Part shown: positions 1-6,054 of the stretch, piece by piece
Layout of the letters: the number at the start of each line of letters is the position of its first letter
How positions within the stretch are numbered: the first letter of the stretch is position 1
NCBI GenBank assembly: GCA_051744245.1
Contig: JBNJCV010000070.1
Coordinates: 1 to 7,931, forward strand
DNA: 7,931 nucleotides
Direction of reading: 5' to 3'
Origin: M55B165 sp051744245
GTDB lineage: Bacteria; Actinomycetota; Humimicrobiia; Humimicrobiales; Humimicrobiaceae
Notes under the pieces: generated by a model
The model's input: the letters and a program-made list of their open reading frames with translations, nothing else
Told to the model about the DNA's origin: nothing
Database searches by the model: none
Translations under genes and position numbers: made by a program

Positions 1-52
1 TAAATGCTAAAAAAGCTGCTATAAAAATATAAAATATTTTTTTACCTAACAT
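1..52 (-). CDS. 5' end of an unidentified gene, probable signal peptide or membrane anchor (partial)
   Basis: An ATG at 52-50 opens a reading frame that stays open to the window edge and reads MLGKKIFYIFIAAFLAF. Two lysines followed by an uninterrupted hydrophobic stretch are what a signal peptide or N-terminal membrane helix looks like. On the minus strand AAAGGA (plus 61-66) lies 8 nt before the ATG, a good ribosome binding site. The start overlaps the stop of the upstream flavoprotein gene by 11 bp, so it is probably the third gene of the same operon and translationally coupled. Only 17 codons are visible, so no family can be named. The frame could be chance in AT-rich DNA, but ribosome site, overlap and hydrophobic pattern together argue for a real gene. 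Confidence 0.55.
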   Translation of the reverse strand, partial: MLGKKIFYIFIAAFLAF

Positions 53-659
53 TCCTACCGTCCTTTAATAATTTTTCAAATTGCTTGCTTTTTCCAAATT
101 CATATATTTCATTAATTGCATCCTGGTTTTTTAATATGTCTCCCTTATAGTCAGTTTTGTTATAAAGAAAATCTCTGTGATAATCCACATAAATTACATC
201 AAACAATGATCTAATTACCTTTTTGGCACATGCAAAAATTTCTGGTGAGCTTGACCCGGCACAACTTATAAATATGCCGGGTTTTCTTTTCTTAAAAATA
301 TCCTTTTTATGCTCATATTTTAGAGACCAAAATCTCTGGCACCGGTCTATAATAGCCTTCAAGTAGCCCGAAACAGTAGTAAAAAATATTGGTGAAGCTA
401 TTGCAACAAAATCTGCAAGTATAAACTGTTCATAAATTCCTTGCATCTCATCCTTTACTATGCATTCACCAGTTTTAGAGCAATTTCTGCATTCCCTGCA
501 GGGGGATACATTTATCCTGCTGGCAAAAACTTTCTGGATCCCATAATTTCCACTGTTATCTCTGACTCCTTCTACAAACCTATCCATTAATATGGAAGTA
601 TTGCCCTCTCTTCTAGGGCTTCCATAAATGGCCAAAATTTTTCCCTTCCTTGAAACCAT
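42..659 (-). CDS. Iron-sulfur flavoprotein (ISF)-like, flavodoxin-fold FMN protein
   Basis: A 205-residue protein of the NADPH-dependent FMN reductase/flavodoxin-like fold. The phosphate-binding loop for FMN is GSPRREGNTS (residues 13-22), right after the first beta strand. Residues 54, 57, 60 and 66 are cysteines spaced C-x2-C-x2-C-x5-C, the compact motif that holds a 4Fe-4S cluster in archaeal iron-sulfur flavoproteins such as that of Methanosarcina. ASPIFFTTVSGYLKAIIDR (88-106) is the usual second flavin-contact region. Known ISFs shuttle electrons between ferredoxin-like donors and acceptors, and some are linked to removal of O2 or peroxide; the acceptor here is unknown. The ATG is 2 nt after the stop of the rhodanese-fused oxidoreductase gene. 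An in-frame TAG lies four codons upstream, so M1 is the only sensible start. Its nearest GGAGG is 14 nt away, suggesting reliance on translational coupling. Fold confidence is high; cluster binding is inferred from spacing. Confidence 0.88.
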   Translation of the reverse strand: MVSRKGKILAIYGSPRREGNTSILMDRFVEGVRDNSGNYGIQKVFASRINVSPCRECRNCSKTGECIVKDEMQGIYEQFILADFVAIASPIFFTTVSGYLKAIIDRCQRFWSLKYEHKKDIFKKRKPGIFISCAGSSSPEIFACAKKVIRSLFDVIYVDYHRDFLYNKTDYKGDILKNQDAINEIYEFGKSKQFEKLLKDGRNVR

Positions 660-661
660 GC

Positions 662-2317
662 TTATAGCCTACGCCTCCAGCTAATTATAGAACCGTTTAA
701 TATCTCCACTTTCTCAAATTCTTTATTCTTTAATATCCTGTAAGCAAGATAAGCCCTATAGCCTGTTTTACAAAAAACTACTATCCTTTTATTTTTATCC
801 AATTTGTCAATATTTTCCCTAAGCTCATTAATATCTATATTTATAGCGCCTTCAATGCTTCCATTTAAAAATTCCCTCTTGGTCCTTACATCCAGCAGGG
901 TTATACCTTTGTTTTCCCTGATTTCCTTAAACTCATCAATGTCAATTAATTCCATCTCCCCTTTTTTCAGGTTTTCTGCAATCATGCCTAATATATTGAT
1001 AGAATCTTTTGCTGACCCGTAAGCTGGCTGGTAACAAAGGTCTAAATTAGCAAGTTCCCATACCTTTAAATTATTTTTTATTGCTGTTGATAAGATATCA
1101 ATTTTTTTATCAACTGCTTCCCTTCCAATAGCCTGTCCCCCTAGAATTTTTCCATTTTCTTTTTCATAAACTACCAGCATATGCAGCATTTCTGCTCCCG
1201 GATAGTAACCGGCATGTGAACCATAATGGAGTTCAATATTTTGGGCATTTATTCCCGCGCTTCTAGCCTCCTGTAAAGATATCCCTGTCTTCCCAACAGC
1301 AATATCTAAAACCCTTATTATTGAGGTAACTATACTGCCCCCAAATTTTTCCCTTCCGCCTGCAGCATTGTAGCCGGCCACTCTTCCCTGCCTATTTGCA
1401 ATAGAAGCTAAATTAAAAGAACTTTTATGGCCAGTGATATTATTAAGGCATTCACAGCAATCCCCGGCAGCAAAAATATCTCTAATATTTGTTTTCATAA
1501 ATTCATCTACCTCTATGGAGCCGTTTTTGCCTGTATTTATCCCACAATCTTTTGCCAGCTTGGTATTAGGCTTTGTGCCAATGCCAAAAAAAACTAAGCT
1601 GGAATCTATCTTCCTGCCGCTTTTCGTTTTAACTGATTTAACCAGACCATTCCTAACATTTAAATTAGTAACTTCATCATTCTTTAATATATTTATGCCC
1701 TTTGTTTCCAAATAATTTTCAAGAAATTTTATTATTGGCCTATCAAACATGGGCAAAAGTTGCCCAGTTTTCTCAATTATGGTAACCGGCATATTTCTCC
1801 TTTTGAAAGCCTCAATAAGCTCCAGCCCTATAAATCCTCCGCCAATTATTACTGCATGGCCACCTGTTTCAGCTTTCAGGAATTTTTTTAGTCTGATAGC
1901 ATCCTTTAATGTCTTTAACACAAAAATATTTTCAGATTCCTGTCCGCCGAATTTTAATCTCACAGGCATAGAGCCCGTAGTAATGATAAGTTTTTGGTAC
2001 CGGTCCTTAAAAACTTTGCCGTTTTTCAAGTCTTCAATCTCTAGTACTTTTTTTTCTGCATCTATTTTTTTTACCTCGCATTGGCATCTTACCTCAACAT
2101 TAAACCTTTTTTTAAACCCTTTAGGAGTATTTATTAGTAATTTATTTAAATTCTTAATTTTTCCGGAAACAAAATACGGCAGACCACAGGTCCCGTAAGA
2201 TATATATTTATCTTTCTCATAGATGATAACTTCAGCTTCTTCGCTTTTCCTTCTTATCTTTGCTGCAGCAGATGTGCCGGCGGCAATTCCCCCTATTATT
2301 ACAATTTTTTCTCCCAT
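662..2317 (-). CDS. CoA-disulfide reductase/NADH oxidase-type flavoprotein with C-terminal rhodanese domain
   Basis: A 551-residue two-dinucleotide-fold flavoenzyme with a fused sulfurtransferase domain, close to the length of characterised CoADR-rhodanese fusions. The FAD motif GGIAAGTSAA is at 9-18. The single redox cysteine typical of this family is C44 in YGTCGLPY. The NAD(P)H motif IIGGGFIGLE is at 157-166, the second FAD segment IFAAGDC at 281-287, and the dimer-interface PAYGSAKD at 431-438. The rhodanese domain occupies about 455-551, with LLDVR (474-478) and active loop CKTGYR starting at C516. Family members reduce CoA disulfide, CoA or protein persulfides, polysulfide or O2 with NAD(P)H. 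The rhodanese fusion favours persulfide or CoA-disulfide reduction, but the substrate cannot be decided from sequence. GGAGG lies 4 nt before the ATG. It is the first gene of the redox operon, with the iron-sulfur flavoprotein following after 2 nt. Confidence 0.93.
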   Translation of the reverse strand: MGEKIVIIGGIAAGTSAAAKIRRKSEEAEVIIYEKDKYISYGTCGLPYFVSGKIKNLNKLLINTPKGFKKRFNVEVRCQCEVKKIDAEKKVLEIEDLKNGKVFKDRYQKLIITTGSMPVRLKFGGQESENIFVLKTLKDAIRLKKFLKAETGGHAVIIGGGFIGLELIEAFKRRNMPVTIIEKTGQLLPMFDRPIIKFLENYLETKGINILKNDEVTNLNVRNGLVKSVKTKSGRKIDSSLVFFGIGTKPNTKLAKDCGINTGKNGSIEVDEFMKTNIRDIFAAGDCCECLNNITGHKSSFNLASIANRQGRVAGYNAAGGREKFGGSIVTSIIRVLDIAVGKTGISLQEARSAGINAQNIELHYGSHAGYYPGAEMLHMLVVYEKENGKILGGQAIGREAVDKKIDILSTAIKNNLKVWELANLDLCYQPAYGSAKDSINILGMIAENLKKGEMELIDIDEFKEIRENKGITLLDVRTKREFLNGSIEGAINIDINELRENIDKLDKNKRIVVFCKTGYRAYLAYRILKNKEFEKVEILNGSIISWRRRL

Positions 2318-2402
2318 CTTCCCTCCAGCTTCTTATTTTCCTTCTTTAAAAAATATCTACTAGTCAATAGTAACATCTTATAATTAAAATTAATAAAACC
2401 TT

Positions 2403-2438
2403 ATTATAAAAATTATTAGTATATAAAAATATACTAAT
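2403..2438 (-). promoter_or_regulatory. Candidate promoter with overlapping AT palindrome for the redox operon
   Basis: On the minus strand a perfect TATAAT (plus 2408-2403) lies about 85 nt before the oxidoreductase start. No good -35 hexamer is seen 16-18 nt upstream. The place where it should be is covered by a palindrome with perfect 10-bp arms, ATTAGTATAT (2415-2424) and ATATACTAAT (2429-2438), separated by AAAA. A dimeric regulator bound there would sit on the -35 region, which fits an operator or activator site. The region is very AT-rich, so a chance palindrome and chance -10 are possible. Confidence 0.35.
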
Positions 2439-2458
2439 TATCTAATATATTTTTATAT

Positions 2459-2487
2459 AAAAAAGCCCCAGTACTTCAAACCAGGGC
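2459..2487 (-). terminator. Intrinsic terminator after the ytxH-like gene
   Basis: Read on the minus strand, an 8-bp stem GCCCTGGT / ACTGGGGC (two G-U pairs) closes a 7-nt loop over plus 2487-2465 and is followed directly by six T residues (plus 2464-2459). It starts 11 nt after the YtxH-like stop codon. It is the clearest terminator in the window and separates this gene from the redox operon downstream on the same strand. Confidence 0.82.
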
Positions 2488-2498
2488 CAGTTAATTTT

Positions 2499-2819
2499 CT
2501 ATTTTATTATATCTTTTTGTTCCATTAAGGTCTTTTTTATAAAATCTACTTCTTTTTCTGTTAGTTGCTTTGCCTTTTTATAATTTGAAATTGCATTATT
2601 TACAATATCTTCATATTTCTTTTTGGTTAATTCTTTTACATCAGCGGCTTTTTCTGCCACATTTTCCCTAATTTCAGAAGTTGCTTTCCTTAAATCAGAC
2701 CTAAGCTCTTCTCCTGTTTTAGTTGTCAAAAGCATCGCAGTAATTGTCCCTGCTGCAAAACCCAACACAAAACCAAAAAAAGTCCCTTTCATAGCTCCAT
2801 TATCATTATTTTCACTCAT
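2499..2819 (-). CDS. YtxH domain-containing small membrane protein
   Basis: A 106-residue protein with a short polar N-terminus, one glycine/alanine-rich membrane helix at about 11-32, and the motif TKTGEELRSDL (33-43) that usually follows the helix in YtxH-family proteins. From about 45 to the end it is a charged helix rich in K, E and A with likely coiled-coil character, facing the cytoplasm in the usual model. YtxH proteins are often labelled general stress or gas-vesicle-like proteins; no biochemical function is established, and there are no gas vesicle genes here. AAAGGAAG (plus 2833-2826) is a good ribosome binding site 6 nt before the ATG. The gene is alone in its unit: divergent from the hydrolase with 142 bp between starts, and closed by a terminator. 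Confidence 0.85.
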   Translation of the reverse strand: MSENNDNGAMKGTFFGFVLGFAAGTITAMLLTTKTGEELRSDLRKATSEIRENVAEKAADVKELTKKKYEDIVNNAISNYKKAKQLTEKEVDFIKKTLMEQKDIIK

Positions 2820-2939
2820 ACTAATCTTCCTTTCTCACATTATTTTCTTTTTACTTATTTTACCACTTAAAATAGGATACATAAAACAAACAAATTTTAA
2901 GACCAACTTTTTATATTATTTTATTTTTTGGTAAAATAT

Positions 2940-2945
2940 TATAAC
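2940..2945 (+). promoter_or_regulatory. Candidate -10 element for the alpha/beta hydrolase gene (short leader)
   Basis: TATAAC at 2940-2945 ends 16 nt before the hydrolase ATG, so transcription would start around 2952 and leave a leader of about 10 nt. A TAAAAT at 2932-2937 is an alternative. No convincing -35 is visible in the surrounding A/T tracts. No Shine-Dalgarno occurs between this box and the ATG. Confidence 0.3.
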
Positions 2946-2961
2946 TTTATTATTCAAAAAA

Positions 2962-3930
2962 ATGTTACTTTATACCTATAAAAAAGATAAAGACCTTCCC
3001 TACCAGCTAAAAAAGCCCGGCACTTCAAGTCTATCTAAAACCAAGTATCTTTTAACCTACAAGTCCCCCTACAATAGTGGAGATAAAAATAATGATAAGG
3101 TTTACTGTGAAATTTACACAAATAAAAGTCTGGAAAAATCACAACGCCTCCTTATCTTTATCCACGGATTTTCAACTAGAAAAACCAAACTAGACAACTA
3201 CCATTTTTTTATCAAAAAAATGGTAGAAAAAAATTATACCTGCGCATTTATAAACCTTCCCTACCACCTTAATAGGGCTCCTAAAAATATAGTAAGCGGA
3301 GAAAACCTCCTTTACTATGACGATATAGATACCCTCACTTTTTTTCACCAAAGCGTGGTTGATGTCAGAAGGCTAATTGATATAATGCAGCCCTATAACT
3401 TTAACCGGATTTCCCTTTGTGGATTGAGCTTGGGGAGCATGGTTTCCTGCCTATCCATCTGCCATGATAAAAGGATTAATAAGGCAGTGCTTTTAATTGG
3501 CGGAGGCAACTGGGAAGAAGTGCATTGGAAAGGAATTCTAAGATTCATGCTGAAGGGCAATTGCGCTGATTACGGCAATATAGACAGGGATAAATGCCAC
3601 TCCTACTACTCCCATTTCCCAAATTTTTTAAAAAAACTAAAAGAATTTGACCCTGACGAGATTAATACCGAGGAACTGGGGGAACTTGATAAAGTAACCA
3701 GGAAAATGTGTTTCCTTTGCGATCCTGTTGCTTTTGCTCACAGGGTGGACCCTGCCAATATCCTTATGGTTAACGCTAAATTTGATTTTTACTTTTCAAA
3801 AAATTCAACCATCCAGCTTTGGAGAGCTCTGGGAAAGCCCCGGATCCGTTGGGTAAATAACTTCCATTCCAGTAAAATTATAAGGGAACCCAAAACAATT
3901 AAGCTGATTTGCAGTTTCCTTGGCAAATAA
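2962..3930 (+). CDS. Alpha/beta hydrolase family protein
   Basis: A 322-residue alpha/beta-hydrolase-fold protein. The oxyanion-side motif is HGF at 68-70 after the strand LLIFI. The nucleophile elbow is GLSLGS (154-159) with S156 as nucleophile. The acid is probably D275 in VNAKFDFYF and the histidine H302 in NNFHSS, the expected order for the fold. A segment at about 183-255 between the nucleophile and the acid is long enough to form a cap. No signal peptide is seen, so it is probably cytoplasmic. Substrate is unknown: esterase, peptidase or C-C hydrolase are all possible. The ATG has no Shine-Dalgarno and lies just behind a possible -10 box, so either the transcript is nearly leaderless or the true start differs. 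Its TAA directly abuts the stop of the convergent DUF362 gene. Confidence 0.87.
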   Translation: MLLYTYKKDKDLPYQLKKPGTSSLSKTKYLLTYKSPYNSGDKNNDKVYCEIYTNKSLEKSQRLLIFIHGFSTRKTKLDNYHFFIKKMVEKNYTCAFINLPYHLNRAPKNIVSGENLLYYDDIDTLTFFHQSVVDVRRLIDIMQPYNFNRISLCGLSLGSMVSCLSICHDKRINKAVLLIGGGNWEEVHWKGILRFMLKGNCADYGNIDRDKCHSYYSHFPNFLKKLKEFDPDEINTEELGELDKVTRKMCFLCDPVAFAHRVDPANILMVNAKFDFYFSKNSTIQLWRALGKPRIRWVNNFHSSKIIREPKTIKLICSFLGK

Positions 3931-5127
3931 TTATTTACTTTTCTTGCCTGCCAGGCCGAACCGGTTAAATAATAAGTTTCCAATCCAGGAATATTTTATA
4001 TTAATTGCTCCTTCAGGACACAGCTCACTACAGCAGAAGCACCTCAAACACTTATTATAATCAAATTGAACCTTGCCCCTCCTGATATTAATTGCATTAT
4101 GGGGGCAGACTTTTTGGCAAGTTTCACATAATGTACATTTTTTATCTATAACATAGGGGTAGGGGTTTAAGAAATTTCTTACCCAGGGCATTAAATAAGT
4201 ATTTATAAATTTATTACTTATCAGGTCTTTTCTCCCTATTCCTTTAGGCAGCACAAAATTGCTTATCTCAAAATCTTTTTTTACATCTCCAATTATTTCT
4301 ATGTTTTCAAGATATGCTTCTTCCATTCCATTTTTCTGGGCAATTTTTAGTAATGGAAATAACTGACTATCCAACCTAACAAAATGAGCAGATAATGCAT
4401 CCATGCTTATAGCATTTCTGCTGGCCATAATTATCCCTATTTCTCTGGGTGTCCCGCTCATTCCCGGGCCATCCCCTTCAATTCCAAGTATTCCATCCAT
4501 TATATTAATAGTGGGTTTTAAGTTAAGGACAATATCCAAAAGCATTTCAGCAAAATTATCTAACTGGGTAAACCTTAAGTGGTGGCCGACCTTTTCAAAA
4601 CCAGGGATAAGGCCAAACATATTCTTTACTGCACCGGTTAGGGACATAAGGTCATGGGTTTTAAATTTGGGAACATTAATTATTTTATCTGCTTCAAAGT
4701 ATGGTTTTATAACATCAACCTGTTTTATTATGTTTCCTTCTTTTAAGGAATAGCTATTGTAAGTAGTATCAAAATTCAATATGCATCCGATTCTTTCCGC
4801 CATTTGGAATATTCCGGTAGTCTTATAAACCTTTTCCAGGTTCTCTGTATTATAAGGGATTCCCGCCCCCGGACTATCTGCAATTACAATTCTGCTCCTG
4901 TCCGTAAAGCTGGAAAGCAATTCAATTAAGGCTTCCAAAAAAACAGGATGGGTGGTTACTCCCTTTTCAGGTTGAGCTCCAAGCAAAAGATTAGGCTTAA
5001 CCAGTACCCTGTCATCAGGCCTTATGTATTTTCCCAGCCCTCCAATATTCTTCATGCACTTATCGAGTGCAGACTTAAGCTCTTCCTTGTTATAATCCTT
5101 ACATTTTACTACACTTACTTTTTTCAT
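3931..5127 (-). CDS. DUF362 domain protein with C-terminal 2x[4Fe-4S] ferredoxin domain
   Basis: A 398-residue protein. The DUF362 domain fills about 1-300, with family signatures VLVKPNLL (41-48), ADSPGAG (83-89), NVPKFKTHDL (151-160) followed by VKNMFGLIPG (167-176), and DGILGIEGDGPG (211-222). The C-terminus carries two ferredoxin motifs: C331, C334, C337, C341 and C360, C363, C366, C370, each ending in CP and spaced for 4Fe-4S clusters; C365 is an extra cysteine. The first motif has the full C-x2-C-x2-C-x3-CP form. Homologues occur widely in anaerobes and archaea and are often named Fe-S cluster-binding protein; the reaction is unknown. The layout suggests an electron-transfer module attached to a ligand-binding domain. 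The start overlaps the upstream DUF362 gene by 29 bp, with GAGGG only 3 nt before the ATG, so translation is probably coupled. No terminator with a T-run follows. Confidence 0.9.
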   Translation of the reverse strand: MKKVSVVKCKDYNKEELKSALDKCMKNIGGLGKYIRPDDRVLVKPNLLLGAQPEKGVTTHPVFLEALIELLSSFTDRSRIVIADSPGAGIPYNTENLEKVYKTTGIFQMAERIGCILNFDTTYNSYSLKEGNIIKQVDVIKPYFEADKIINVPKFKTHDLMSLTGAVKNMFGLIPGFEKVGHHLRFTQLDNFAEMLLDIVLNLKPTINIMDGILGIEGDGPGMSGTPREIGIIMASRNAISMDALSAHFVRLDSQLFPLLKIAQKNGMEEAYLENIEIIGDVKKDFEISNFVLPKGIGRKDLISNKFINTYLMPWVRNFLNPYPYVIDKKCTLCETCQKVCPHNAINIRRGKVQFDYNKCLRCFCCSELCPEGAINIKYSWIGNLLFNRFGLAGKKSK

Positions 5128-5884
5128 AATCCCTCAAATGCTTCACATTTTTCCAATTATAGCCCAGTATCTTTGCTCCTCCCCTATCAACCTCCAACAC
5201 ATCATAGCCCCCAATTATTAAATTCTTTTCCGGACTGCAACGCCTGCCTCCCCTAAGGTGACTGTCTGGCTGGCCAATCCTTCCATCTACTATTGTCAGA
5301 CCAATTTTTAAGTAATTATTTAAGTCAATTATAGCATCTTGCACCCCCACTCTGTGAACATCGCTCCTGTTATACGACCAGTATTGCCCATAATACTTCT
5401 TAGGCAAGAGCCCAATTAAATTTTTCATCCCTAAAGTCACTGTAGTTATAGAATGGGCTTTCAGAGCAGGTACTGAAATCAAAAAATAGCCTTCAAACAA
5501 TATTTCAGGCAGGTATATTTCTTTATAGGCCAGGGCCTTAGGATTCTCCAGCTTTCTATATTTGCACCTATCAACATCCAATAACTTAATATTATAATTG
5601 CTGACAAGATCAGTATAGCCAAGCTTTCTGTAGGCAACCATGGTATCACAACCCCCGGACCCTTCAAGGATTACTACCTGGGCACTGCTTTTTTTAGAAA
5701 AAATATATTGCAGGATTGCATCAATACAATCCTTATCAGTGGTACAGGGATGGGGAGCATCCTCCAGTAAATTAGGTTTTATTATAATCTTATTTATTTT
5801 ATTTAATTTTTTACCAAAGGATAGGTTATCAAGCAGACTTTCTACAGAATGCCTGTAACCCTTAAATTTCTCTGTTATTACCAT
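5099..5884 (-). CDS. Stand-alone DUF362 domain protein
   Basis: A 261-residue DUF362 protein without a ferredoxin extension. Signatures align in order with those of its downstream neighbour: IIIKPNLLEDAPHP (33-46), LEGSGG (73-78) where the partner has DSPG, SVPALKAHSITTVTLGMKN (137-155) then LIGLLPKKYYG (156-166), VDGRIGQPDSHLRGG (199-213), and a C-terminal DVLEVDRGGAKILGYNW (228-244). It therefore looks complete rather than truncated. Residues around the conserved KPN, K-x-H and DG motifs differ from the partner, so the two are divergent paralogues rather than a recent duplication. There is no clear Shine-Dalgarno; a TATAAT ends 17 nt before the ATG, suggesting a very short leader. It is the first gene of a two-gene operon, and the overlap argues for equal synthesis and a possible heteromer. 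Function is unknown. Confidence 0.87.
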   Translation of the reverse strand: MVITEKFKGYRHSVESLLDNLSFGKKLNKINKIIIKPNLLEDAPHPCTTDKDCIDAILQYIFSKKSSAQVVILEGSGGCDTMVAYRKLGYTDLVSNYNIKLLDVDRCKYRKLENPKALAYKEIYLPEILFEGYFLISVPALKAHSITTVTLGMKNLIGLLPKKYYGQYWSYNRSDVHRVGVQDAIIDLNNYLKIGLTIVDGRIGQPDSHLRGGRRCSPEKNLIIGGYDVLEVDRGGAKILGYNWKNVKHLRDYEKSKCSKM

Positions 5885-5901
5885 AATAACTTTTTTAAGA
5901 G

Positions 5902-5907
5902 ATTATA
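5902..5907 (-). promoter_or_regulatory. Candidate -10 element of the DUF362 operon
   Basis: On the minus strand a perfect TATAAT (plus 5907-5902) lies 17 nt before the first DUF362 ATG, giving an expected leader near 11 nt. No recognisable -35 is seen; the upstream 16-18 nt position is A/T-rich only. No Shine-Dalgarno exists between the box and the ATG, so this would be a nearly leaderless transcript. Confidence 0.4.
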
Positions 5908-5951
5908 TTACAAAATAAGGGAATTAAAAAATAAAAATAATTAACATAATT

Positions 5952-5980
5952 TTGCCTTAATTGATAAAACCCCCTATATT
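5952..5980 (+). promoter_or_regulatory. Candidate promoter of the asparagine-synthetase-like gene
   Basis: TTGCCT (5952-5957) and TATATT (5975-5980) are 17 nt apart, a reasonable sigma-70-type promoter with a start near 5987 and a leader of about 68 nt. The left arm of the large inverted repeat covers the end of the spacer and almost all of this -10 box, so a protein bound to the repeat would block the promoter. A weaker alternative -10, CATAAT at 5945-5950, would put the whole repeat in the RNA. Confidence 0.4.
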
Positions 5981-6022
5981 TGGTAAACTTACCCACAGTT
6001 TTAATCAATATATAGGGGGTTT
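5967..6022 (+). promoter_or_regulatory. Long inverted repeat between the DUF362 operon and the asparagine-synthetase-like gene
   Basis: The arms AAACCCCCTATAT (5967-5979) and ATATAGGGGGTTT (6010-6022) are perfect 13-bp inverted copies 30 bp apart, centres about 43 bp apart or close to four helical turns. Inside lies a smaller palindrome, GGTAA-AC-TTACC (5982-5993). A further imperfect pair, TTGATAAAAC (5961-5970) and GTTTTAATCAA (5998-6008), interleaves with the large one. Five-G/C blocks stand out in this A/T-rich spacer. Roles consistent with position are a two-site operator for a looping regulator shared by the divergent genes, or an RNA leader structure for the plus-strand gene. The right arm ends 16 nt before the ribosome binding site. 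Confidence 0.65.
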
Positions 6023-6054
6023 CCCTAAATATAAAATAAAAGGAGTTTTTTTAA

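Noticed and set aside
1749..2198. 149-codon plus-strand frame inside the CoA-disulfide reductase gene
   Set aside because: It is antisense to a well-supported enzyme. Its serine/phenylalanine-rich translation is typical of a shadow frame in AT-rich DNA.
2362..2367. TTGACT on the minus strand as -35 of the redox operon
   Set aside because: No -10-like hexamer occurs 16-18 nt downstream; the sequence there is GAAGGA.
2378..2416. PerR-box-like sequences such as TTATAATTAAAATTA
   Set aside because: Only one half matches, and the stretch is low-complexity A/T where such matches arise by chance.
2499..2819. Gas vesicle protein reading of the YtxH-like gene
   Set aside because: The label is common in databases for this family, but no gvp genes are nearby and the helix plus TGEELR pattern is that of YtxH.
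3789..3983. 64-codon minus-strand frame across the convergent junction
   Set aside because: It overlaps both real genes out of frame and has no ribosome site or recognisable protein features.
3931..5884. The two DUF362 genes as one frameshifted gene or a recent tandem duplication
   Set aside because: Each has a full ordered set of DUF362 motifs with its own start and end, and their sequences differ strongly.
5967..6022. Inverted repeat as a bidirectional terminator or insertion-sequence end
   Set aside because: It lies upstream of both divergent genes, so there is no transcript to terminate there. The 30-bp interior is far too short for a mobile element, and no target duplication is visible.
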